A stretch of DNA of 64,000 nt from Coptis chinensis (lineage: Eukaryota; Streptophyta; Magnoliopsida; Ranunculales; Ranunculaceae): positions 25,517,501 through 25,581,500 of the forward strand of contig CM027382.1 in NCBI GenBank assembly GCA_015680905.1. The letters are read 5' to 3'. This document shows, piece by piece, positions 33,859 through 45,569 of the stretch; position 1 is the first letter of the stretch; each line of letters begins with the position of its first letter. The notes beneath the pieces are model-generated. The model was not told the origin of the DNA, made no database searches, and saw only the letters and a program-made list of their open reading frames with translations. Position numbers and translations under genes: made by a program.

Positions 33859-34161
33859 TCACAAGCCACACCTAGGGCAGAAATCTACTGCTTCCTTGTA
33901 AAAATGACATACAAGTATGTCAACCTTTTTTGAATGATAGATGTTGATATTTGAGGGACAATCATCAACATCACACTTTAAAAATTTGTCTTCCAATGTT
34001 CCATCATCATTGATAGTTATGACCACTATCATCATGTTGTTGCATTCAGAGTTTGAGCATTTGATGTTAATGTATGGACATGAAGTAGCGTAATGACCAA
34101 CTTCCTTACACCACTGACAAATCTCAGGTATAGAAATATGGACAATATTTGATCCGCCCAT
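33859..34161 (-). CDS. Small zinc-knuckle protein inside the TTA element
   Basis: An open frame of 100 residues from ATG 34161 to the stop at 33859. It carries one CCHC zinc knuckle, CQWCKEVGHYATSC (C-x2-C-x4-H-x4-C), near residues 15-28. Several more Cys pairs follow (KCSNSEC, KCDVDDC, and a final CPRCGL) that could form a second metal-binding module. The zinc knuckle suggests nucleic-acid binding; the rest is unrecognised. A TATATATT stretch lies about 85 bp upstream on its strand (near 34250), followed by short repeats rich in CAACGGATA (34268-34430). It is the only frame in the element without an evident break and may be an accessory DNA-binding protein of the element (inference). Confidence 0.55.
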   Translation of the reverse strand: MGGSNIVHISIPEICQWCKEVGHYATSCPYINIKCSNSECNNMMIVVITINDDGTLEDKFLKCDVDDCPSNINIYHSKKVDILVCHFYKEAVDFCPRCGL

Positions 34162-34264
34162 ATTGGTAGTTGAAGTTGAGATAGAAATTGAAGTTGAGAA
34201 AGATTAGAGAATGAAAATGAGAAGCTGAAGTGAGGAATGAAAATGACTTTGAATATATATGCAA

Positions 34265-34435
34265 AGGCCCAACGGATAGAAATATATCCGTTATAAATAA
34301 ATTTCAACGGATAGAAATATATTCGTTGGGAATAAATGCCAACAATAAATTGATCCCCCTTGGGAATAATGCCAACGGATATAAATTGATTCCCCTTGGA
34401 AATAATGCCAACGGATATAAATTGATTGGAGGAAT
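34265..34435. repeat. Short degenerate repeats (CAACGGATA)
   Basis: CAACGGATA followed by an A/T-rich run recurs about five times, with spacings of roughly 35-45 bp, between the zinc-knuckle gene and the nested LTR-like insertion. Related CCGTTGGGC motifs lie at 33398-33465. They are possible binding sites for element proteins. Confidence 0.6.
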
Positions 34436-35339
34436 AATAAATTGAGGCCCATGGGTGTCACAGCCCGATTTTCTAAACAATTAAAATAATGAATATTTGA
34501 AATATAAATATCTCAAACATCACTATATTCAATTGTCTAAAACCCAGGCTATGACGGGGGGATACAACACCTGTCAAAACCTAAAACCCACATCACAACA
34601 GGATCAACTTAACCACAAATAAACTCCAAATTCCTCAACTATCACTTTATTAAAAACTTTCTTCCATCCCAACACAAACATAAACAAACTTTAAGAATAA
34701 AAAATCCTCAACATCGTATTCTCATGTCATATGAATAGGAACTAAGCTATTACATACTTCCAAAAAAAAACGGACCTAAAAATAAACTCGGTTGCTCCGG
34801 ACAAGAATCCAAATCACACGCGCCGCAATTCCGCCTTCCACCTATGTTCCTAAGAACACACCCACGTTAGCAAAACAAAGCAAACATGGGTCACAAAATG
34901 GAATTTCTTTGGTATGAGTAGACTAACCACATATAAACATTATCATATTTAATTATCCAAACAATCACTTTATATCTTCCCATAACTTAATTATTCTCAC
35001 TTGGAAGGCGGTAGTTAGTCATCTCAACCGGCATAGCTTCTTCCCAAGCAAGACTTCCATTTATTTTCACTCATTCAAATCACTCGTTTTAATATCTAAA
35101 TCATTTAATTAAAACTTACCGATATCCGCGGATAAGGGTATAAGGGTAGGACCCGGCGTCCCTGCACAAAATGTTATTAAGTCCTACCCTCCCCAGAAAA
35201 GAAAGTTAGAACTTCTAACATTTGTCGATATCCTATAGGTATTGTAAAGTAAACCCAAGCACACTCGCACAATCAAATTAATTTCTCTTATTAATTAATC
35301 AATTACTTTTCTTATACACATATCACTTAGTGTCTATAT

Positions 35340-35650
35340 ACCTAGGTCATTCCCGTCACATTCAAGGAATACAACTATCACATCATTAACGGGCCATTTA
35401 TGGCACATTCAATGAATGCCCTGGGTCATTCCTGCCACATTCAAGGAATACCCAAATCCTACATTCCCGTACCCTCAAGGAATACAACTAACCCGCAAGG
35501 CTAATACCTTAGTTCCTCTCAGGGTAGTCAAACAATCTGGTCATTCATGGCACATTCAATGAATACCGGGTCATTCATGACACATTCAATGAATACCCAT
35601 ATAGATAGCTTAACGGGCCATTTATGACACATTCAATAAATGCCCACCTA
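35340..35650. repeat. Degenerate tandem repeats within the LTR-like insertion
   Basis: GGTCATTCATGGCACATTCA-type units recur about seven times, as variants of CATTC-CACATTCAA-GAAT, at uneven spacing. CACATTCAATGAAT has short inverted symmetry. Confidence 0.8.
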
Positions 35651-35999
35651 ACATATGACATCAACAAATAAAACTCGATTATGAAATTTTTTAGTGGAGA
35701 GTTCTAAAAGAGTCGCGGTAAATTTGTTTTACGCATTATAGAACCGTATTATTGCATATATTATTTCGAGAACGAATGAGTATCTTGATTAAAGTATTTT
35801 TGATTTACGCGTTATTAATTTCATGGATGTATAAGTGTCATAACGTTGTATATCATAAAATACTGTAAAATATCACAGAACAGTTAATACACATACACAC
35901 GTATAGATAGAAAGGTCTTAGCCTAAAACCAAGCATGCTAATAGCCCTAGACCTATCTTAATAACCCAAATCATAACCCGAGCTAAAAGGTCAACTCTA

Positions 36000-36075
36000 G
36001 TCAAAGTCAACTCTGGTCAAAGTCAACCCTGGTCAAAGTCAAAGTCGACCTGCCAAGGGTCAACAGCAGTCAACC
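36000..36075. repeat. GTCAAAGTCAAC short tandem repeats
   Basis: GGTCAAAGTCAACTCTGGTC-like units repeat about four times inside the LTR-like insertion. Confidence 0.8.
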
Positions 36076-37772
36076 AGTCCCAAAAAAAAAAACGATTTAT
36101 CTAAGCTGACCAGGTTCAATAACTTAAGCCTTAACCCGGCCCATAAACTGGTTTGGCCCAACTTGAAGATCCACTTAAAATACTATGGACCAGCCCCAAA
36201 AACTAAGGCCCGAAATCGAGGCCCAAAAGTCTAAATCCTTAAAGACTCACCTTAACCCATTTTAATTCAAATGGGTCGGCCCAAAACAACTGAAACTAAA
36301 AGAGCCCAAACAAAACACTCTAAGGCCCAAAGGGTTTATAACCCGGCCCAAAGAACCAAACTAAGGTCCAAGGCCCAACAGAACAAACAGTGTCATCTTC
36401 TTCACCCCACCAGCCACCACCGGCTTGAATTCCGGCACCACTCGTCCACCCATTTCAAGCCAGCGGTTTTCATCCTCATGAAAACCCTTTAAACTTTAAC
36501 AAAAGCCAAAAACCGAAAAGTCATACAATCAAAACCCTTCCTAAATCCAGATCTGAAAATCGCGACCACCATTAGAGCTTGCTCCAAGCTCAAATCGACA
36601 GCCCCAACCATCCCCACTACCACCCAACATCATCAAACAACCCACAACAAAAACACAGTTCAAACACAACCAAATAAACACAAATGTCGAAACCTTCAAG
36701 ATTGGCTTCAAGAATGGCGTGCGCCATTAACGATGGTTCAAGCTTTCTCCAAGCTCCAACAGCCCCCTCCCAACTTTCCAAACATACCAGTTCATAAAAA
36801 AACATGCAGGACCGATTTCTAATGGGGCTCGCCTCCATTGACGACTTCTCCGAGTCTTCCAGCAGCCCCGACACCAATCAACACAAATACAATTTATAAA
36901 GTCAAAGGTGCAAATCAAAAGGTCCGGACAAGATTTGAAGGCGATCTTTCGCCAACAAGTTCAAATAACAAAAAAAACGCACCACCAAAGTATCACAGCT
37001 CGACCGGATAAAGAGACTATTTCTCTGTTCCTTGCGCCACCATCACCGAACTCTTTCGAGTTCCAACAGTCTAAGACTATAACCGGTTTTACCAAAATCT
37101 AAACATATCGACAGTAAAATACGTAAATACTAAACAGATGCAAATCATAGTTCTAGTAGTGGTGAGAGTTAACTCTACTCACCTGTAGCGCTCTCCGATT
37201 ATCAACCAGCTACCAGGAAAAATCTCTTTTTCTGCTGCCAGTAAAACTCCCATTTTTTTTTCTAAAACCCTCGCTGTGTTCTTTTTTTTTTTCCCCAAAA
37301 CTCTACGTGAGAAAACCCACCGAAAAACAAGGACAACACTTATCCATTTGTTTATGGGTTTTATCCGTAACTGATAATTATCCTCTATCCATTATCTATT
37401 TTCATTATTATTATTATTATTTATTATTATTATGAAAACAAAGAATAAAACACGGGGTGTTATAATGGGCTTATTAGTCACGTTCACATGGGCTTGATTG
37501 TTCACATGAGAATTTCTTTGTTTACATAATAAAAAATATGTATAGATTCTAATTAATAATTAACGTAATGTCTTGAATTTAAATTAACGTAATGTAATAA
37601 TTAATTTAATGCATAAAAAAATTGGACATAGCCTCCTTTGTTTAATCAACATAATTCATATACCTAAGCCTGTTAAGATTCTCAAAAACTTGTTCAAACC
37701 CTAAAAAACAACAACAACCAACAACAACAACAATGACATCACTAAATTATTACAAAATAGTGCAATATAATA

Positions 37773-40081
37773 CTATGGAGCACTGCCCTGACTGCTCTGG
37801 CCACTCCCTCTCCGTTTTCGCCCTATCTTATTAGGAGCACTGTTTTGTTGCATGATATCAGTAGCAATTATCTGAAACATCAACACAATGCAATTAAAAT
37901 CTAAAATTAAATATATATAAAAAAAATGAAAATATTTACATATAATAAAATTACCAAGGCTTCCAATTCGTTTGTCATCTCAGCCATCCTACGCTCAGCG
38001 TTTGCTCTTTGCGTTTGTTCTTCGTCTAAATAGCCATAATATTGTTGAGTGTGCTCAATTAAACTAGCTCGAAGCCCCTGGTTGATTTGCTTTTCATCTG
38101 ATAATCGAGCATGCACTGTTTCCTGCATTGTATCAATATTGTATATAAATTAAATATACATAGTGTGTTTAAATTAACATAATGAAATATAAATATACCT
38201 TATTAAACTATTGTAGCTCAGGTACAAGCACCGAACGCTCCAAGTGAAATGTGGTCTCCATTCCCTGAGAACTAACAACGCGGTATGACCATGGGTCATA
38301 TGGATTACTAGGTGGGGGTGTATAACCATGATATACTCTAGATGTTCTTGCGAAACTTGTAGGTTCTGGGAATTGGACATCTCGCCTAAAACTCTGACTA
38401 GTTGCGATATCCATGTTTGCACCTCTATACAGTGGACCCGCAGATAGGCTTCCCCTAGAAACTTTCTGCCAATAAGTCTCATAATCAAGACTGGAGTTCA
38501 CATCAACATAATCTGTAAAACACGGCCATGCACTCTCAACGCGATACCGTTCAATCAAATTCTCTGAAACATCCATGGCACGTATATCTGTGGGTGGGGG
38601 AGCAGGAATATATGTATATCCAATGGTTTGCATAGTCACCCTATCTCCAAGGAACCAAGCACGTATATCAGGGGATTGCAATATGAATCTTTTTAACGAC
38701 ATTAGAGTACTATGCTGACAGATATGCATATTCTCAAATTGAGAACCTTGCCATGGACTCCAAATAATAGATTTCATACTTTTCGTCTCTATTTGAATCC
38801 TAGCAGCTTGAAGATCATTATGGACATCATCATTTAATCTAGCATGACAAAAAATAGCCCATCCCTGTGGGCGAGGCCATAAGTCCTTATCCCAATCCTC
38901 TTTCAGTATAGGGTTTAAGCAAGCCAAATACTAATACCACCAGTACTGAAATAATCAAATGAAAGTGTATCTAATTAATTTAAATTATATAATATTTAAC
39001 TAACAAAATAAAAGCTTATATTTTAAAAGTTAAATCCTATTGAATTACCTGTAGTATCCAAATAATTCCGTTGTATTGCTTCCCCATTTGATTTGTTTGT
39101 ACAAACAAATCAAGCCTTGTATATAAATGTGCCATGAAAGCACCTCCCCAATCAAAATCTTCCAAGCTATTAAGGTTTACCAAAGACGCTAACCAACCAG
39201 CCTGAACCCCAGATTTTCCTGTTGTAAAACCAACTTGACCCAAAAAATATAACAAAAAAATCCTAATAAACTCATCCTCCTCCGCAGAGTTTGGGTCCAA
39301 ATATAGGACGTCAACTTCATGTTCTAAACAATGTTCAATATCCAATCGGTGCATTAATTTTTCTCTGATGTGCAGGTTCAAAATGTATCTGCCATCCATA
39401 TTCTCTAGAACAAGTCTACCTTCAAAATCAAACAACGAAGGCAGTAGAGTCTTCAACCTTTCAAAATCATCTTCGATACTTGAATCAAACAAAACTGGCT
39501 TCTTCTCGCCCACATTTAAACCCGTTAGCATTGTAAAGTCAAGTGGTATGATACCAATCTCACCACATGGAAGGTGAAAAGTGTGAGTGGTGTGCCACCA
39601 TCGTTCGCCAATGCAAATATCAGTGGACGATTAGTCCGAATGCTCGTACACGATATCAATAGACCAAAAGGTGTTCCCAAAATTCGAGCTCTTACGTGCT
39701 CCATTTCCTCCCCTCTTTCCACTAGATGACTCCAGAAGTCTTTAATACTCGGCATTGCGCATCTCCATCTCGTCGAATTCATTTTCTACACATTGAGGCA
39801 TTTAATCAAACAGTTAGTATACGTTAAATTCTAAACACAATTTTCAATCAAAATCAATTAAATAACGTTCATAAACTCATACTTACTCCGTCAGTGTTAT
39901 ATAAACACGAAACATGTTTGTCTGGATCGGGAGCCAACGTCGGATGATCAACAATACTCAATCTCCGTGGAAAATTGAAATCATTTTCCGGTACGAGTTC
40001 ACTCTCATTTTCCCGAGGATTTGAACTCCCCGAGCCACGCATAATAGTCTTCTTACGTCCATCTTGATGACGTTGATCCAT
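37773..40081 (-). pseudogene. Plant mobile domain (PMD) protein gene, five exons, degenerate
   Basis: Minus strand, from ATG 40081 (MDQRHQDGRKK) to the stop at 37773. Exons are about 40081-39887, 39785-39049, 38945-38190, 38122-37955 and 37870-37773, with GT-AG boundaries. Exons 2-3 carry the plant mobile domain found in MAIN/MAIL1-like proteins and in transposon proteins: ERWWHTTHTFHLPCGEIG, then LLYFLGQVGF, DWGGAFMAHLYTRLD, CLNPILKEDWDKDLWPR and IRAWFLGDRVTMQTIG. Exon 4 is a likely coiled coil (EEQTQRANAERRMAEM). Exon 5 has a basic patch GRKRRG, possibly nuclear targeting. Damage: a frameshift near 39640 between PLIFALANDG and ERWW, a TAG at the start of exon 3, and a TAG near its end. The biochemical role of the domain in transposons is not settled. 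Confidence 0.8.
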
Positions 40082-40415
40082 TGCAAAAAACAGAAACAAA
40101 TTTGGTTGAAAATCGAATTTTTATTGGGTGATTGAAGGTTTGGATTTTGAGTTATGTTGCTGAGTTCTTGCGAGGCAAATGCTACTGGAACATTGTCCGC
40201 GCGTTTTTAAATAAAATGGGTCAATAGGGTGGACGGGACCACTACTCCGGTTTTAAAAAAATTTGGATTCGCACGGGACAACTTGACCCGTTCAAATTTT
40301 TTTAGCAAAATTTACCCAAACCGTGCTGTTTCATCTCTTCCTTTTAGAAATTTTTCGCTCCCAAAAATAATAATATGTCACAACGCAAAATAACAACGCG
40401 TTGATGATGCTCTTA

Positions 40416-40495
40416 TTGTAACTAATGATGCCTTCAAGAGTGCTTTTGCCAATTGGGATGGTCAAAATGTGTTCTTTTAAGTATATCTGTTTTGA
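40416..40495. other. Host sequence between two transposons (esterase 2 upstream)
   Basis: A host-derived sliver homologous to 14870-14920, part of the original upstream region of the second esterase gene. Confidence 0.55.
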
Positions 40496-42369
40496 TCACA
40501 CTACTACAGAAAATGTCATATACCACTGTGTTTTAGAGTGGTAAAATGCCTTTTACCATTGTTTATAAACCGTGGTATTAGCTGGGGTTGTAAATACTTC
40601 TGGCAAAACCGTGGTATAAACTTATACCTATTAACCACTATTTATTCTAAAACCGTGGTAATAAAATTTTCAAAACCGTGGTTATTGCCCATTACGAAGT
40701 ACTAATATTTCGAGAAACCGTGGTATAAAATCACCGTATTTGCCACGGTTCTTCCAAAACATTGGTATATACTTTTTTTTTATTTAAAAAAAATCCCTAA
40801 TTATTTAAATATTAATTCCAATTTCCAAATCACCTAATCAAATTCTACTTCAACACATATTCAAAACATTATGGTCCACATGACTAATTCTAAACATGAT
40901 CTGAAAGCAATCCATTCCCAATTGAAAATCCAAATTCTAGTTAATATAATCAATACAAATATATTATAAAGAGCCTCCAAACCAATTTATTCCATCTTGT
41001 CATGTATTCCAAAATTTATTGCAATGAAAAAATGCCAAAAGAAAAAAAAAATCTCTATAACTTCACCAAGATCATTCTCCTTTGTGTTGGCATTCTCGTC
41101 TCAAGAAAATTCAGCCAAGAATAAACAAAGCATGATCCCCCCTATAAAAGAAATAGCTGTGATTAAAAAACAAAGTATTCATTCAAGGATCAAAATAATT
41201 AAGAATGGGTAACATATATTCATTCAAGGAATCCCCTATGGACTCTTTGACCAGCAAGCTTACAAAGAAAATGTAACATTTGGCACCCTTCTAACAAATG
41301 AAGGTCAGTGAAGGCATGTTATGAATAAATATGATTTAAGTATATAGAACCCGGATAATATAAGCATAAAGAACCCGGATAATACATTACACAAATAGCA
41401 GTGATGATCATCAGATTGGAGATCGAGCATGCATTTTTTTTTTCCCTTTTAGTCTTCTTGCTTTTCCCTCCTTTATCGAATTGATACCCTACACAGCACG
41501 CCCAATGACAACAAATTGATCTATCAAGCTAGGAAAAAACTTGCCAATGTGAAAAGATTAATTTACCGTGCTATTCATCTAGAAGGTTTTAAAATACTTT
41601 AGAAACAAAAGCAGCACTTTTTTCAAATCTAGGACTGTCCAAAAGCAGGGGAACATGATAAAGTATGAATCAGGCCAACTTACTTGTACCAAGTGAAATT
41701 TCAACCTTCAAAGAAAAATTGTTTTATACTCCTAAAGCTCAATATAGACATTCTTTCCACCAGCTTTTTAGTCCACATATAGGGATAACCAAACCTAAAG
41801 AACCAAGAAACAAGAGGCCTATCATAGGAGAATGGAAGTGGATGCTCCAAAAAAAAGATGGCATTATTGGCAATATGTTCTCTTTCCGTTTCATTTTGCA
41901 TTTCAAGAATGACCAATCACTACCTATCAGACCAACCAAGGTAAAGAGATGAGCTGCACTAAATGAACCCGATATATAAACAACCAAAACATCCACCAAA
42001 CTATGTGCCTAACCAATATACTTTATGTAAAATGAACTTTCCAACTATTTAGAATTAGTACTAGAAAGTTCACCTTGCCACATAGCAGTTGGATCCAAAG
42101 ATGAGCCTCGGTTTCAGAAGGGGCTAATTTGGTCATAAACACAACAAGAAGAAAAAAAATATATAAAAAAAATACAAAACAATAAACAAATAATGATAAA
42201 TTGCAACGACATAACTACATGGACACGTGGTCGAGCCACGGTGCTTGTAGAGTTAGTATACTTCAGAGTGAAATCTCATGTAAAATTTCCAGTTAAAAGA
42301 AATCTTACATTTTTCTTTTAACCATAAAGAAACATATTACATGCTCTTTTGAAAGGAGGATTGCCGAGA

Positions 42370-42850
42370 TGATATTTAGGAATTTCCACCGATTGTACTA
42401 AGACCAAGACTTGCTTACACCATATTCATGCATCACCCATACATCAAGGCACCGATCCACTGAAGAAATCAAACAAAGCTTCGATTTAAATGTTGTCAAG
42501 CTCATAAGGAAATCACAGTTGCTATATGTAGGCAATAACAACTCATACAATTCTTTTGTTCAAAAGTCGTAAGCAAGAATTAGTTTATTAGAAACATCAA
42601 CTGTACTACTTGCTAACCAATGAAGAGCACCATTATGAAATAAACCCGGAGAACCATGGTTAAACCTTTAGTAAGGAATATTTTCATGGATTCTTCTCAA
42701 CACCTTAGCATCAAAGGAGTACCCAATGACATTGACGACGTCAACATCAACAAGCTCTAGCACTACTATGTTGTAATTTTATACTTAGCCATCGTACCAA
42801 AAACCAAAACCAAGTATGCCACTGATCCGCCGAAAATAGTTTACACCATT
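42370..42850 (-). pseudogene. F-box protein fragment (F-box-associated domain)
   Basis: One minus-strand frame, interrupted by several stops, reads IGYSFDAKVLRRI, then FHNGALHWLASSTVDVSN, KLILAYDF, TKELYELLLP, and finally LDVWVMHEYGVSKSWS. These are the ordered blocks of the F-box-associated (FBA) interaction domain of plant SCF substrate receptors. The N-terminal F-box is absent. The frame holds at least five stops. It is a captured and decayed piece carried inside CACTA 2. Confidence 0.85.
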
Positions 42851-43329
42851 GTGACAAAAAGAAAAATAACCTAATAAGTTCTCAAAAATGCAAGGATACT
42901 AAGAATACACCAACTGAAATTTCCTTACCTCATTAACAAGTGAACAACCATCTCAAAAGAAGGTTATCTATCCGTCCTCAAAGACGCCCACTATCCTCAA
43001 GAAAATCATGTGGCATTTCAGTTTCACAACAAGACCAAGGATCTTCATATAGAGCTGAATCTTGATTTAGAAAACCAACCTCTCCCACACATATCAAATT
43101 TCTTCTGAAATTACCCAACACCAAACTTTAACCCCAGTGGTGTATCATCTCTTTCATCTTGCTGCAATAGTAGAAAAATAGTTTTGCTTTCTTAGGAGCC
43201 CTTGTACCTGCATTAAGCACCACCAATCATTCAATTCAGTAGTGTTACACGAAATACTAAAATCTGGACATGCATGTCCACTTAAGTTTTGTTATTTACT
43301 TTTAAGCAATAAATGAGTACGGCATACCT

Positions 43330-43800
43330 TCATTTGATCAAGAGGAAGGTTCGTTCCAAGTGAAAGATACCACTTTTTAGGATGCTCCTTCACCCATTTT
43401 TCAGCCCATGTCGTCTTTCCAGACGCCGACAATTCGACAATCCGACCATTATTATCAATTCACAATCCTTGGCATTGCCAAAAACAGGTCCCATTACAAC
43501 ATTTTCATGGGCAAATGCATAATCCCAATCCTTAAAGCCTACATCAGGAAGTCCATCTTCAACATTGAATTGCATCTCAACCACAACGTTCTTCAACAAA
43601 ACATGCATAAATATAGCAAACTCCCATTTTCTCTCTCCCACAGGAGAATCCACCACTCCTATACCCTTTACACCAGCATCACTTTTGCAATACCCAACCA
43701 TATACCAATTCTTACAAATCTCAATCGAAACCAATAGCCGCAATCGTATTCCCAACACCAAATGTCTCACCGTAATTTAAAAACTTCCTCGCATTCAAAA
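43330..43800 (-). pseudogene. hnRNP-U-like protein fragment (SPRY plus P-loop region)
   Basis: The minus strand reads RKFLNYGETFGVGNTI, then after a frameshift DAGVKGIGVVDSPVGERKW, HVLLKNVVVEMQFNVEDG, NAKDCELIIMVGL and, after a second frameshift, ASGKTTWAEKWVKEHP ending LPLDQMK at a GTATGC donor-like site. This is the order of the SPRY-domain C-terminus followed by the Walker-A kinase-like domain in plant heterogeneous nuclear ribonucleoprotein U-like proteins, which bind RNA in the nucleus. A further exon trace (GLLRKQNY) is near 43190. Two frameshifts break it. It is carried inside CACTA 2. Confidence 0.85.
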
Positions 43801-44832
43801 ACAGTAGCAACAAAGGCCATTTATTACAATAATATACCCAAAATTTCAGTCCAAATATTGTAAAGAACAAGTTCTTTAATTTCAATAATAGGAACGACCT
43901 TGCAATTTATTCAGTAATGTTTAAGAAATGAAATCAATGAAAATAAGAACTTACTTGCATAAAAAGAAGAGTAACCTTGCAATTTTATCCATGAGAGAGA
44001 GAGAGAGAGCAATCTTGTGCAAAATAATAAACTCAACTAGGAGAAAACAGGGAGAGATCGAGCAAAAATTGGGGAGTAAAATCCTTAGCAACGATTTTCA
44101 AGAAGTTGAAAGAGGGAGTTTTAGACTTTTAGCGAATAATTTTTGCCCATTCTTTTCCCGATTTTATTTTTTAATTTTTTTTTAGCGAGTGGTTTGGGTA
44201 GACCGGCTATTATCCACGGTAGGTGTAATGGTTCGAAAAACATAAACCACCTTTATTAAGAAATAGTGGGGTATACGAATATCTAAAACCAAATTAGGCG
44301 ATATATTGTAATACCGTGGTATAAGGCATCTTATATACCACTGTGTCACGAAAATAGTGGTATTAGGTTGTACCAAAATTAGAAACATGAATTGTACCGT
44401 GGTAAATGACTATTAGCCCCTGTTATTAAGAGCACAGTGGTATAAATTATTTGTCCAACCGTGGTTAATGACTATTTTTGTAGTAGTGTCATGGAAAACA
44501 CACACTTAGAACATATATATTAACTAGGGAAAATAGTCTTGCGCCTGCAGTCTTTAGTGTTCATGGTCAGTGCTTCATTTGTTCATCTCATAGGGTATTA
44601 GTGAATTATTAAAAATCCCAGCATTAGACAATGGGACGTGGAAACCAGTATTTTGATTGTGATATTCTGGTTTTAGAAACTCAAGTGTTCTATTTGTAAG
44701 ATTTCAGTGAGGTAGGAGAAAGAGAGCTAAGAAAACCCCTTTTAATGTAGAAGCATCCTGCTAAATATAGCTCTGTATCCTCCATAAATCGCTACAAACT
44801 TTGAAAATGATATCATAAAATCAAACAACTAA

Positions 44833-45251
44833 GGGAGTGTTTTGATCCTATTTATTTATTGCCAAAAAGTGTTTATTAGTGAAAAAATATTTTTTGAAAA
44901 AATAAATGTGTTTGGTTTCTATTTAAAAAAAAAATAGCTTTTCATCCAAAAAACACTTTTTAATCTCAAAAACTTGTTTTATGATAATTAAGTAAAATTT
45001 GTTTTTCAAGTTAAAAAATTATTTTTCTTTGAAGGAAACACTTTAGGTGCTAAAGGTAAATAAACTTTCCAGATATTTTAGATTTTAGTGATTTATGCCA
45101 CGATATGCCAAAATATATCAAAAAATATATCTGTTGATAAAATAACTTTTAAGAAAAATCACAACTAAACATATTTATTAAAAAACTATTTTTAGAATAA
45201 ATATTTTTTATGAAAAAATAATTTTTTGAAAAAAATGAGAACCAAACACCC
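44833..45251. mobile_element. Putative MITE
   Basis: About 420 bp, with ends GGGAGTGTTTTGATCC and the complement of GGGTGTTTGGTTCTCA, and an A/T-rich interior of inverted composition. GGGTGTTTGGTT-type ends are common in plant MITEs. No clean target-site duplication was found, so family and exact limits are uncertain. Confidence 0.45.
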
Positions 45252-45569
45252 ACATCTATTCATATTCAATAGTGAAATTGCTTATTTCACACTGGGCAGG
45301 CATGTGTAGCTGTCAAATCAAATGTTTCCACAACCATCAATTTCTAGCAGTCTTTTTTTACTGAGATTTAATTATTGGTAAAAAATATTTAGCAAAAAAA
45401 GGAATATATCCGTATATCTAGATTCTAGAGTAGCAAGAAGCCAAGAACCTACCTCAAGAACCATTTCCATCCACAAACAAATATCACGGATACAACAAGT
45501 ACACAACCTTATCAATTCTTATCATTTCTACCACTTCGTTACTCTTCCTCTCTGTTGCTTCTTACTGCG

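Larger units (their letters stand above)
34456..37464 (-). mobile_element. 3-kb LTR-like insertion (probable solo LTR), TSD ATGGG
   Basis: The plus strand begins TGTCACAGCCCGATTTTC and ends CACGGGGTGTTATA; the complement of the end is TATAACACCCCGTG, an imperfect TG..CA pair with one mutated base. A perfect 5-bp duplication ATGGG flanks it (34451-34455 and 37465-37469). The minus-strand 3' end, GAAAATCGGGCTGTGACA, resembles that of the solo LTR at 1903-3003, so orientation is probably minus and the family Tekay/Del-like Gypsy (inference). No coding frame was found. It sits between the two genes of the TTA element. Confidence 0.75.
33138..40412. mobile_element. TIR transposon with TTA TSD carrying a plant mobile domain gene
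   Basis: The terminal inverted repeats start GAGCATCATTAACGCGTTGT (left, 33138) and GAGCATCATCAACGCGTTGT (right, complement, ending 40412). They match at 25 of the first 26 positions and are flanked by TTA at 33135-33137 and 40413-40415. A 3-bp TTA duplication is the hallmark of PIF/Harbinger elements, so the element is placed there by target site. It is 7275 bp, of which about 3.0 kb is a nested LTR-like insertion. It encodes a zinc-knuckle protein and a plant-mobile-domain protein, both on the minus strand; no DDE transposase or Myb-like protein was seen. A direct repeat containing GCACGGGACAACTTGACCCG occurs near both ends (33295 and 40271). Confidence 0.85.
40499..44488. mobile_element. 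CACTA transposon 2 with captured gene fragments, TSD TCA
   Basis: The element is 3990 bp. It starts CACTACTACAGAAAATG and ends with the complement of CACTACTACAAAAATAGT. A perfect 3-bp duplication TCA lies at 40496-40498 and 44489-44491. Both ends hold repeated ACCGTGGTAT/ACCACTGTG motifs (40525-40770 and 44210-44465), typical subterminal arrays. There is no transposase gene. The interior holds fragments of two unrelated host genes on the minus strand, so it is a non-autonomous, gene-capturing CACTA. Confidence 0.92.

Noticed and set aside
35340..35650. CRISPR-like array
   Set aside because: Units are degenerate and unevenly spaced within a plant LTR-like element, with no cas genes. Plant nuclear context excludes it.
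33138..40412. Mutator-like element carrying PMD
   Set aside because: Mutator-like elements make 8-11 bp (usually 9 bp) duplications; here the flanks agree only for TTA.
41665..41952. 95-residue frame in CACTA 2 as a captured gene
   Set aside because: No conserved motif, unlike the F-box and hnRNP-U-like fragments nearby.
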